DNA from: Prolixibacteraceae bacterium
GTDB taxonomy: Bacteria; Bacteroidota; Bacteroidia; Bacteroidales; Prolixibacteraceae
Assembly (NCBI GenBank): GCA_018648265.1
Contig: JABGRN010000015.1
Location: 1 to 64,000, forward strand
Reading direction: 5' to 3'
DNA length: 64,000 bases
The translations under genes and the position numbers were made by a program. This document shows positions 37,893-46,656 of the stretch, in pieces (within the stretch, counting starts at the first letter, position 1; every line of letters begins with the position of its first letter). A model generated the notes under the pieces. The model was not told where the DNA came from, made no database searches, and saw only the letters and a list, made by a program, of their open reading frames with translations.

Positions 37893-39449
37893 TTAAATTG
37901 GTTCAAAACGAATATAATCCCATAAGAATCGTCCTGGTATTAAGGGCCTGATTTCTACCTTGTGAGAATCATATCTTTGAAAATCAATAGTTCCCAATAA
38001 GATGCTTTGAAATGGGTAGTTAGAACTGCCACCGATTGATAAATCCACCAGTCCGCTTACTTTTTTATCATCAATAAAAACTTCTACCAAAGCATTTCGT
38101 GAATTAAATGCTTCTGCACCAAGAAACACCTCATATTTCCCTTGTATTATTTTGGGAATTTCGTACGAAATAATAAAATCGCCTTCAATTTCCAGGTAAT
38201 CGTTTCCCCATGCAGAAGTATTTTGTTCTCCTAATTCTACAAAAAACAGATCGGCTCCAGACCATTTAATACTGTTTAATGATTGTTTGTCTTCGATAAG
38301 ATATGTCCCTATTTCCCTTCGGAAACCTGTAATTAACGGCTCTTCCCAAAATTCATAGGTTTTAATTGAACGGGAGGGTGTTTGTTGTTTCATAATCCTA
38401 TCGATAAAATGAATAGCCCCACTTTGTGTTAAAACATTACTTTCATCATACAAAAATCCTATGTAATCGATAAATGTTGAATCTGTCTGGACAATAATAG
38501 TGTCATATATTTCTTTTCCCTTATTTATTGCAAGGTCAATGCCATTTCCGTTTATGTTCAACGGAATCTCAGAAAAGGTTGTGTAGTTTGAGCTTACACC
38601 TTCAAAATTGTCGATAAACATACTTCCTGTTAAAACATGATATGCAACAAAGTTGTACAATGGATTAGTGGTATTTGTATAATCGCTGTTATCGGGGCTA
38701 ATAAGATTTGCGAGATCGTTTACCGAGTTGACACCGAATTTTTGGAATATTGCATCGGGTTCAATCAACATGGTAACAGGTTGCAAATTTTCATCTTCTT
38801 TGATATTTATATCTACAATCGACTGCAAGCCGGTCACATCTATTGCTGCTTTAAAAATTGAATAACCTGTATTTAGCCCTAACCACTCATAACTTGTAAA
38901 TGTAACTGGTTGTAAAGCAGTTTGGATAAGATGGACATACCCGTTTGATACTTCAATGTTTGGATAAATGACAGCTGCCTGGTTATTTATTTTATAATAC
39001 GAAGTATCTGTTTCAATCACAAAACTTACTGTTAAAAAATCATTCGATAATGTAGGTTCAGAAAATGCGCCAAAAGGAAAATCATTCGTGTGCACGCCCA
39101 TATTTACTACATGATATCTGCTAAATGCTGCTGCATATTCGACATTACTTAAAATAGCTTCCAATGAATTGAATTGCTCGTTTTTACTAATGAAGTCGTT
39201 AACAGCGTTATTGTCGGGCAAAAACAGGGTGTAACCAACTCCGTCGGGATTGTAGGCACTCAATGTTTTATCTATCCCCCCTTTTTCAAGTATAGAAATA
39301 AAACTCGAAAAATTTTCTTTGTTCTCCATCAGGTAGTTGTAAATAGTAAATTGCTCGGCATCCTCGAAGCCTGCAACACGTTCAGGTTCCTGACATGAAC
39401 TAAGTACAACTACAACAAATAAACTTAATATGTATATAATTTTTTTCAT
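37893..39449 (-). CDS. Fasciclin (FAS1)-domain lipoprotein with C-terminal beta-sandwich
   Basis: A second fasciclin lipoprotein. The ATG at 39449 (MKKIIYILSL) gives the lipobox VLSSC near residue 18 and leaves a one-base gap to the upstream susD; the open frame reaches 39461. FAS1 units start near 35 (FSSFISILEKGGIDKTL, YTLFLPDNNAVNDF) and near 200 (YSIFKAAIDVTGLQSIVDI, LYNFVAYHVLTGSM). The C-terminal part (about 380-518) is a beta-sandwich ending LWDYIRFEPI, similar to the end of the downstream protein at 36342, so the two are probably ancient paralogues. It lies 12 bp from that gene, and translational coupling is likely. Expected location: outer-membrane surface. Confidence 0.82.
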   Translation of the reverse strand: MKKIIYILSLFVVVVLSSCQEPERVAGFEDAEQFTIYNYLMENKENFSSFISILEKGGIDKTLSAYNPDGVGYTLFLPDNNAVNDFISKNEQFNSLEAILSNVEYAAAFSRYHVVNMGVHTNDFPFGAFSEPTLSNDFLTVSFVIETDTSYYKINNQAAVIYPNIEVSNGYVHLIQTALQPVTFTSYEWLGLNTGYSIFKAAIDVTGLQSIVDINIKEDENLQPVTMLIEPDAIFQKFGVNSVNDLANLISPDNSDYTNTTNPLYNFVAYHVLTGSMFIDNFEGVSSNYTTFSEIPLNINGNGIDLAINKGKEIYDTIIVQTDSTFIDYIGFLYDESNVLTQSGAIHFIDRIMKQQTPSRSIKTYEFWEEPLITGFRREIGTYLIEDKQSLNSIKWSGADLFFVELGEQNTSAWGNDYLEIEGDFIISYEIPKIIQGKYEVFLGAEAFNSRNALVEVFIDDKKVSGLVDLSIGGSSNYPFQSILLGTIDFQRYDSHKVEIRPLIPGRFLWDYIRFEPI

Positions 39450-39450
39450 A

Positions 39451-40920
39451 TTAAAAATCATAATACGGGTTTTGGACTAAATTTTTGTTACGCTCAATTT
39501 CATCTTCAAATATGGGCAAATACCAACCTAAGGGATTGGTTAATTTTGCCGCCAATATTCTTTTTTGTGTTGAAGGTACATTGCTTACAATGATTTCAAT
39601 CAACTTATCTTTTCTGGCAAAATTATTTCTTCGCCCCATTCTTAGCAAATCGAACCAACGTTTTCCTTCATAAGCCAGTTCAAGGGCCCTTTCGTTCATA
39701 ATGGCATCTTCATAAGCATTTGGCGAATTGGCAATCGGCATTGGTTGCACGCTGCCCCGGTCCCTGATTTCGATAATAATATTCATTGCTTCCTGATACC
39801 TTTCCAACTGCGACAATGCCTCAGCTTTCATTAATAACACATCAGCCAGTCGATATACTATCCAGTTGCTACTGTTTTGATAAGAACCTGATCTTACACT
39901 CTGTCCGTCGGGTGCCATCCCAACATATTTCCAAATAATAAATTCATCTTCACCATATTTTTTAATCGTAACATCTTCTCCACGAACCAGTTCACTGGCA
40001 AACTCAAAGGCGAACATCTCCAATGCTTTTTGACTTGGGATGTATTGACTACTGTTTCGGTTCATTGTTCCGTAAAGGCCATTTTTCTGGTTTAAGTTAT
40101 CGTCGAACTGGAATTCAAAAATACCTTCGAGCGAATTTCCCGGGAAAAACATTTCGAACCATCTTCCACCTGGCATCAGTGTATATTCAATATTATTTTC
40201 TATAGCCTGTACATGTTCGATTACAGCTTCGTAGTTAAACCTCCATAATTCAATATCAGCCAGCAATGCATCGAAAGAAGCCTTGGAAGCCCGGCCTTTA
40301 TTTTCCCTTATTGTTGCAAACCCGCCCGATGGCGCAAATGTCCTGTATTCTTCTAAATCGCTTACTAACTGGTTCAGGATTACTTCTTCGCTTGATTTTG
40401 TTACGTAAAAATCGGCATCGTCAGTTTCACTTGGTTCTAGTATTAATGGAACTTCTTTGTAAAGCCGTACCAGATAAAAGTAAGCTAAGCTTCTCAGGAA
40501 ATAGGCTTCGGCCATTAAACCCTGTTTTTTATAATCGGTAAACGTATTATCCATTTCCTGCACCAAGGGAGCATTTTTGATGACCTCGTTACAATAGTTG
40601 ATTACTTTGTAGAAATTACTCCAGTTACATATCCCGTTGTCTGGGTAAATATTATTTTCCATCAGTAACTGTTCTCCCGTTCCCTGGTTAACATCTCCTT
40701 CGAGCATATCTCCCCTTATCTCGCCAAAAATAAACAGGTTTCGGTTTAACCCGGCAAAAGATTCATACGAAGCCATTAAAACCGCTTCTACGTCTTCCTT
40801 TGTTTTCCAGAATTCTTCCCGGATTAACCCATTCGGAGGGATCAACTCCAGCCAATCGTTGCAAGAGAATTGTGCAAAAACCATGAAGATTACCAGCAAA
40901 TATTTAATTTTTTTAATCAT
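39451..40920 (-). CDS. SusD/RagB-family nutrient-binding lipoprotein
   Basis: The SusD partner of the susC that precedes it by 11 bp. The N-terminus is a lipoprotein signal (AQFSCNDWLEL), and LIPPNGLIREEFWKTKEDVEAVL is the typical SusD start. TPR-like helices include GLMAEAYFLRSLAYFYLVRLY (about 134-154), and the C-terminal conserved segment AIMNERALELAYEGKRWFDLLRMG is intact, closing with NPYYDF. Length 489 is normal. Having two SusCD pairs in one operon suggests two classes of imported oligosaccharide, or a duplicated and diverged pair; the two SusD proteins are clearly different in length and sequence. Confidence 0.96.
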   Translation of the reverse strand: MIKKIKYLLVIFMVFAQFSCNDWLELIPPNGLIREEFWKTKEDVEAVLMASYESFAGLNRNLFIFGEIRGDMLEGDVNQGTGEQLLMENNIYPDNGICNWSNFYKVINYCNEVIKNAPLVQEMDNTFTDYKKQGLMAEAYFLRSLAYFYLVRLYKEVPLILEPSETDDADFYVTKSSEEVILNQLVSDLEEYRTFAPSGGFATIRENKGRASKASFDALLADIELWRFNYEAVIEHVQAIENNIEYTLMPGGRWFEMFFPGNSLEGIFEFQFDDNLNQKNGLYGTMNRNSSQYIPSQKALEMFAFEFASELVRGEDVTIKKYGEDEFIIWKYVGMAPDGQSVRSGSYQNSSNWIVYRLADVLLMKAEALSQLERYQEAMNIIIEIRDRGSVQPMPIANSPNAYEDAIMNERALELAYEGKRWFDLLRMGRRNNFARKDKLIEIIVSNVPSTQKRILAAKLTNPLGWYLPIFEDEIERNKNLVQNPYYDF

Positions 40921-40931
40921 CGTTTAATAAT

Positions 40932-43900
40932 TTAGAATCCAACACCAATACTAATAGTATATACTTTCGGGGGCGGGGTCCTGGCATAGTCAACCCCTAT
41001 CCAAAACGGATCGGTTGCGTCCTGGCTAATTTCCGGATCTTGTCCGCTATAATTTGTAAAAGTGTACAATTTACGGGTACTTAGTGCAATATTAGCTTTA
41101 CGTACACCTATTTTATTGCATAGTTCCTTACTTAAGCGATATGAGATTTTTACGTTATTTAGCCGTAAAAAATCTCCTTTTTCAACGTATCGATCTGAAC
41201 CCAGGTTGTTTGCCGGATGATTTAGATACGCTCTTGGCAGCATTCCTTCTTCGTCTTGCCCCTGGACCCGCCACCGGCTTAAAACGGCTTTACTTTGGTT
41301 GTCGCGGTTATTCATCCCCTCGGTTTGCATGGCAATCCCATTTACGATATCAAATCCGAGGCGGTAATGAAATGATGTGGAAAAGTCGAAATTTTTATAT
41401 TTTACAGTTGTCCCAAATCCACCGATAAAATTTGGGTTTGAATCGCCAATATAAACTACATCGTTTAAGTCGATTTTACCATCATTATTTATATCTTCAT
41501 AAATTGGATCGCCTCCTTTAAAAGTATAAGAATCAGTGTATCTTAGCGGAATAGGCCTTCCTTCGCTATCGTGTAATGTGTTCCCGTCGGCGTCCCTGGC
41601 CACTACATCTTCATCGCTTGCCCACACCCCCAAATAGCGGAAACCAAAAAACGAACCAATAGGCTCACCTTCAACCACCCTTAATGGATATTGTTCGTTG
41701 CCAATCGAAGTAGAACGTTCGCTATTAAAGTTTTCAGGAAGTTTATTAAATGAATTGATGTTTTGCGAAGTATTGAAATTAACTGACCACAACCAATCTT
41801 TTGTCCTAATAATTTTAAAATCGGCCATTAGTTCCCAACCGTTATTTGTCATCTGGCCGCCATTTAAATAAGTTAATTCCGAGTATCCAGATGTATAAGG
41901 TATTTGGTAAGGGTCGAAGAGCAGGTCGTTGGTTACTTTTTCATATATATCGGCTTCGAAATAAACCCTTTCTTTAAACAAATTTAATTCCAGCCCAAAA
42001 TCGTAAGAAGAGATTTTTTCCCACCTTAAATTGTTCAGCTGAATTCCCTGAGGGGCAACAGCAGGTTCTAATATATAACTTCCTGTACCCGTTGATTGGT
42101 AAGTTGCAAACCGGGCATAAACATTACCTGGTTGCCTGCCCGATACTCCCCAACTGGCACGCAACATACTTTCGTCCAGCCAGGTAAGCGATTCTAAAAA
42201 TGATTCATTAGAAAATCTCCATCCTGCTGATAAACCCTGGAACAGTCCCCAACGGTTATTTGCGCCAAAAGAAGAGTGTGCATCGGCTGTTAACACTGCC
42301 TGGAACATATATCTGTCTAACAATTTGTAATTAAGGTTATTTACGCTCCTTGTTAACCTGTTTTCGCCCGAACCGGTACCTATCCAATTTATTTGTGCAT
42401 CAATGGCCGGATCCTGGATGTCGGTACTTGGAGTGCGGTTACTTTGAATGTTCATCCATTCGTATCCTGCTTGTTCCGTAATCCAGGTAAAAGCTCCTGA
42501 CAACTCATGATTTTCATTTTTAAAAGGTGAATTAAACGCAATTTGTGTTTCAGTACGTATTTGCCGGTTTAAAGAGTTGCCTTCTTCGGCTTTGTTAATA
42601 TTCCATTGCAGCCAATCTGCTCCTATTGCATTGTATGGGAGGTAATTTTTAGATTTTTCACCTGCATATTGAAAAGAAATAGTTTCACGGAAAGTTAACC
42701 AGTCGTTAAAACGGTATTGTAAGGTAAATGTATTTTCTAATTGATTTCTATTCTTGTCGTTTTTTCCAAGATGGGCAACAGCCACTGGGTTAAAATAGGT
42801 AACCCCATCGCCCTGATAGCTTTGGATAGGCGTAAAGTATTCACCTGTAGGGTTTCCATTGGCATCGTATTCCCAAATGCTCATGTTGGGTGCTTTTATA
42901 TAGGCCATTTCCCTTATATTTCTAGACTTCCAATAGTTACCTTGTAGTGAAACATTTCCGTCGGTTATACTTGATGTGTAATTAAATTTTACCTGAAACA
43001 ATAATTTAGTTGATAGAAAATAGTCAAGGTTTACCCGGGTAGAAAACCTTTTATATCCGGTATTGATTGTAGTTCCGCCTTCATCTAAATAACTGAATGA
43101 AGTAAAATACCTGGTTTTTTCACCTCCTCCCGATACACTGAAATAGTGATCGTGAGTAATTCCATTTTTGGTAATTTCTTTTAACCAATCAGTATTTGCT
43201 GAATAATTATAAAAATCAAAATAATCTTTGTTATAAGCTATTTCAGGTGGGATTTCGAAAACTCCTCTTGCATTATGCCATTCTTCTAATTGCAGCATAA
43301 TGTATTCGTCGCCGTTTAACATTGGTATAGGGGGGGGTTGAACGTTTAAATTATTACGGTATTGATAATCGAACTGCACTTTGCCCATTCTCCCTTTGTG
43401 TGTTTCTATCAACAAAACACCATCTGCCCCCTGGGAACCGTATATTGCTGTTGACGCGGCATCTTTTAAAACTTCGATAGATTTAATATCTTGTAGCGCA
43501 ATATTTATAAGGTTACTGATATCTTCAGTGTCGGCAGAACTTAAATCAAAACTGTTGTCAACCCTGAATTGTGGGATTCCATCTATTACTATCAATGGTT
43601 GGTTATTTCCCATTGAACTTAATCCCCGAATAACCAATTGAGACCCTGATCCGGGGTCGCCTGAAGCAGCAATAATATCTAATCCACTTACTTTTCCCTG
43701 AAGTGCGTCGGCGGCAGATAATACCCCTGCGTCCTGCATATCCATTAAATCAATTTTAACACTTGATGAGGCTTTGTCACGGTCATCGATATTTGTTAAC
43801 GAATTGGTTGATTTTGCTTCTGCGGTAATTGTAACCTCCCCAAGTGCAACATCGTCTGACTGCAATACGACCATTATTGATTTATTGGGATCAACTTCTA

Positions 43901-44168
43901 TTTCTTGTGCTTTGTATCCAATTACACTGATTTTTACAATGTTTGTTGGATCGAGCATTTGTAAAACAAAGTCGCCATTAACGTTGGTGATTGTTCCGTT
44001 AACAACGCGGTTTTCTTTATCGTATTCAACTACATTGGCACCAATAATTGTTGTTTTGTCGAAGTCGTCGATAACACGCCCCCTGATAATTGTTTTTTGC
44101 TGGGCAACAACCGTAAAAAAATTACATAGTGCTATGATGAGAATTATTGCTGATTTGAGTTTTTTCAT
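40932..44168 (-). CDS. SusC/RagA-family TonB-dependent outer-membrane transporter
   Basis: The first SusC of the operon. The ATG at 44168 (MKKLKSAIIL) opens a signal peptide ending FTVVAQQ; an in-frame GTG at 44177 adds three residues. Seen in order: a carboxypeptidase-regulatory-like domain (IIRGRVIDDFDKTTIIGANV), a plug with KVSGLDIIAASGDPGSG, VIRGLSSMGNNQPLIVIDG and GSQGADGVLLIETHKG, and a 22-strand-type barrel ending YTISIGVGF. It follows the large fasciclin gene by 49 bp and precedes its susD by 11 bp. Substrate is set by the locus and is not readable from the sequence. Confidence 0.96.
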   Translation of the reverse strand: MKKLKSAIILIIALCNFFTVVAQQKTIIRGRVIDDFDKTTIIGANVVEYDKENRVVNGTITNVNGDFVLQMLDPTNIVKISVIGYKAQEIEVDPNKSIMVVLQSDDVALGEVTITAEAKSTNSLTNIDDRDKASSSVKIDLMDMQDAGVLSAADALQGKVSGLDIIAASGDPGSGSQLVIRGLSSMGNNQPLIVIDGIPQFRVDNSFDLSSADTEDISNLINIALQDIKSIEVLKDAASTAIYGSQGADGVLLIETHKGRMGKVQFDYQYRNNLNVQPPPIPMLNGDEYIMLQLEEWHNARGVFEIPPEIAYNKDYFDFYNYSANTDWLKEITKNGITHDHYFSVSGGGEKTRYFTSFSYLDEGGTTINTGYKRFSTRVNLDYFLSTKLLFQVKFNYTSSITDGNVSLQGNYWKSRNIREMAYIKAPNMSIWEYDANGNPTGEYFTPIQSYQGDGVTYFNPVAVAHLGKNDKNRNQLENTFTLQYRFNDWLTFRETISFQYAGEKSKNYLPYNAIGADWLQWNINKAEEGNSLNRQIRTETQIAFNSPFKNENHELSGAFTWITEQAGYEWMNIQSNRTPSTDIQDPAIDAQINWIGTGSGENRLTRSVNNLNYKLLDRYMFQAVLTADAHSSFGANNRWGLFQGLSAGWRFSNESFLESLTWLDESMLRASWGVSGRQPGNVYARFATYQSTGTGSYILEPAVAPQGIQLNNLRWEKISSYDFGLELNLFKERVYFEADIYEKVTNDLLFDPYQIPYTSGYSELTYLNGGQMTNNGWELMADFKIIRTKDWLWSVNFNTSQNINSFNKLPENFNSERSTSIGNEQYPLRVVEGEPIGSFFGFRYLGVWASDEDVVARDADGNTLHDSEGRPIPLRYTDSYTFKGGDPIYEDINNDGKIDLNDVVYIGDSNPNFIGGFGTTVKYKNFDFSTSFHYRLGFDIVNGIAMQTEGMNNRDNQSKAVLSRWRVQGQDEEGMLPRAYLNHPANNLGSDRYVEKGDFLRLNNVKISYRLSKELCNKIGVRKANIALSTRKLYTFTNYSGQDPEISQDATDPFWIGVDYARTPPPKVYTISIGVGF

Positions 44169-44217
44169 CTTATTCACAAACCTTTGGTTTAATTATTCTG
44201 AAAATTGATCTTATCAT

Positions 44218-46530
44218 TTAATTGGTATCCAATTCTTCTACAATCAATACTTTACTTATTTCGTGTATGACCGCATTATTGTACATCACCGGAAATACTT
44301 CCTGCCCAGTACCTAAATTAATCCCTGTAAGCATATTTGTACCTTCAGATTCAGGTATTTCTACATAATCAGTCCCTTCTTTTCCCTTTATTTTGATTAT
44401 GTCAATATTCGGTTCAATATATATTTTTGTATATTTTACTGAATAAGGAGTTGAGTTTTCGTCAATCCTTGCTGTTTCATAATAACCAGGAGGTTTTATT
44501 CCGTCGGTAAAAATAATATTGCCTTGAACAAAGTGTAACTTCAATAAATTTTTCAGCTCGGTAATTGGTAAAGAATTTACATTTGCACTGTCCAATACTT
44601 CATCGCCTGGCACAAGTACTGTATAAAATTCATTGTTCGAAAGAAAATTATAGCGGAACAGTTTATCATCTGTTAAACCTGCTTTTCTCAACAAAGCATG
44701 AAATTTTGGGTACTGTATTGATATTTTTGAAAACAAAGTTGAACTGGTAAAACTAAACCAATTGTCAATTTCGTATGTAGTCCCATTATCCGCATCGGCT
44801 CCTAAAGCAATCGGGAATTCAGGCATAATAACAGATCCACGGTACCCATCAGTTGTAGATCCGGTTCCTTTAATTTCTCCTGTTTCATTATTTACAACAA
44901 TGTAATTTCCCGCTAAATTCGGGATAAATTCTTTTTTTGCGATACCTTTTGGCTGTTCGGTTGCTACATGGTTTAACAGCAATGTCCGCAAATCGCTATT
45001 TGTTAATCCAAATTCAGTAAAATTACCTTCCGCCCTTAAAATGACAGAAAATCGCTCTGTTGTCGGGTTGTAGAAAAGTGAAGAATCCAAAGAGGATTTT
45101 GTGTCAGATTCAACAAAGAACATATAATTTTTATTCTCCCTTTTTAATGCCGGCAATAAACCCGATTGTTCAATGGCATACATAACTTTGCTAAATCTCC
45201 GTTGTAAATATATTGGCCCGGTTATACTACTAAATGCCCTTGGGATAACTGCTTTACTTAATCCGATAAAAGTACTGTTGCTCCCAAATTCTTTTTGAAC
45301 AATATTTGTTGGGTTTAATTTTACAATATCCAATTCACCATTGTAAAACCCAGTCTCAAAATCAGTCGGATAAATTGTGTTGGTTGACATGTATGTTTTT
45401 GCAATTATCCTTTTAATATGCTCAGGTGCTCCGTTTAAGGTCCCCCAACTTTTTGGATCTTTAATGTAATAATCAATAAATTCCTGGAAAGCATCGTTTG
45501 TAGGTGCCATTAATCCATGATGGTAGCGTATTGTAACATTTTGAGGCAATCCATAGATTCCAGAAGGCGGGCTGGTTTTTTCGTTATTAAAATCGAAAGT
45601 AAGTTCCGGGTACGAAAGATCAAATAATGAATCTACAACTAAGCCCTGATCGGCACCAGGCTGGTCGTAAGTTCTTTCCTGATTGTATTCAAATTCGGGA
45701 AAAATATTTAATAAATCGAGAAAATCGGTGTATTGATTTGGCCCATCGTTATCTGCAATTATTTGATATGCACTGCCTAATGGTTCCACAACTCTATCGA
45801 TAATATATACAAAGCCATTTTCGGCAAAAATCTCGTCACTCACAATTTTTGCCCCTGCAAAGTAAATATCGTTTGAGGCATCAAAAGACCTGTCAAAATA
45901 AAATTCATAATCACTTTTTTCAAGATCATAAATGTCAAAGTATTCCTGAAAAAAGATTGGGACAAATTTTCTGGAATCGGTAACAGATTTTCTATCCCAG
46001 TTTGAATTTAATGTGTCAACAATAACAGTCCGTTTATTTAATCCTGAACCTATTTGTGAAATACCGTATTTTTGATTTTCCTCGAGCAATAGTGTTTCAC
46101 GTTTAAACCCTTTGGGTTCGTTGTTGTTGATGTCCAGGGAATCTATCCATCCATAAATATCCAGGGTCCGTAACTGAATTTTGCTCCATGGGTTTTGTAC
46201 TAAATGGTACTTTACTATCCTCGATAATTCTGGAATTGGAATATCTTCAACGGAATTGTAATTTGGGTTATTTGAGAACCAAGTATTAAATGCCTCGTTT
46301 GAAGGTGCAAAAACGGTGTAACTTCCTGATACATCGATAATTGAATCAAAATCGGTCAATTCAATGCATTTAACAAATGTTGATAGTCCGGGCTGTTCTA
46401 ACATTTGGGTATAAACCTTCCCTGCTAACCATGCAGGCCTTTCATATCGGCTATCTATTTCATCTTGAATACAACTATACGTTAATATAATTAATACTAC
46501 AGGTATGATTAATAATTTTATTTTGGTCAT
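44218..46530 (-). CDS. Multi-fasciclin-domain lipoprotein, first gene of the SusCD operon
   Basis: A 770-residue lipoprotein (LTYSCIQDE, Cys near 20) built from about four fasciclin units. Unit starts are visible at LSTFVKCIELTDFDSIID (about 50, with YTVFAPSNEAFNTW), TDFLDLLNIFPEFEY (about 270, with GLMAPTNDAFQEFIDYY), FSKVMYAIEQSGLLPAL (about 450) and FHALLRKAGLTDDKLF (about 630, with FYTVLVPGDEVLDS). Each carries the HLV/HFV-type H2 motif (KYHLVQ, NHVATE, KLHFVQ). It stands where a surface glycan-binding protein would be expected, directly upstream of susC, and is the promoter-proximal gene. Glycan binding by FAS1 modules is an inference from context. Confidence 0.83.
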   Translation of the reverse strand: MTKIKLLIIPVVLIILTYSCIQDEIDSRYERPAWLAGKVYTQMLEQPGLSTFVKCIELTDFDSIIDVSGSYTVFAPSNEAFNTWFSNNPNYNSVEDIPIPELSRIVKYHLVQNPWSKIQLRTLDIYGWIDSLDINNNEPKGFKRETLLLEENQKYGISQIGSGLNKRTVIVDTLNSNWDRKSVTDSRKFVPIFFQEYFDIYDLEKSDYEFYFDRSFDASNDIYFAGAKIVSDEIFAENGFVYIIDRVVEPLGSAYQIIADNDGPNQYTDFLDLLNIFPEFEYNQERTYDQPGADQGLVVDSLFDLSYPELTFDFNNEKTSPPSGIYGLPQNVTIRYHHGLMAPTNDAFQEFIDYYIKDPKSWGTLNGAPEHIKRIIAKTYMSTNTIYPTDFETGFYNGELDIVKLNPTNIVQKEFGSNSTFIGLSKAVIPRAFSSITGPIYLQRRFSKVMYAIEQSGLLPALKRENKNYMFFVESDTKSSLDSSLFYNPTTERFSVILRAEGNFTEFGLTNSDLRTLLLNHVATEQPKGIAKKEFIPNLAGNYIVVNNETGEIKGTGSTTDGYRGSVIMPEFPIALGADADNGTTYEIDNWFSFTSSTLFSKISIQYPKFHALLRKAGLTDDKLFRYNFLSNNEFYTVLVPGDEVLDSANVNSLPITELKNLLKLHFVQGNIIFTDGIKPPGYYETARIDENSTPYSVKYTKIYIEPNIDIIKIKGKEGTDYVEIPESEGTNMLTGINLGTGQEVFPVMYNNAVIHEISKVLIVEELDTN

Positions 46531-46579
46531 TTTGGTTTGAAATTTTAAAACTACTATAGAAAACTAAAAAACTTCTTGT

Positions 46580-46587
46580 CAAACATA
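46580..46587 (-). promoter_or_regulatory. Candidate -7 element of the seven-gene SusCD/FAS1 operon
   Basis: On the minus strand this reads TATGTTTG, an exact TAnnTTTG match, about 50 bp before the start of the first fasciclin gene, giving a leader of roughly 43 nt. A T-rich stretch with TTTTC sits near the -33 position. The adjacent hybrid two-component regulator (46657-50847) would be expected to act near here; I could not pick out a convincing operator repeat. Confidence 0.5.
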
Positions 46588-46656
46588 CAAAAAAAGAAAT
46601 TTGAAAATAGGATAAAAAATGCCCAAAAAGTAATAAAACTTATAAATTGACACATT

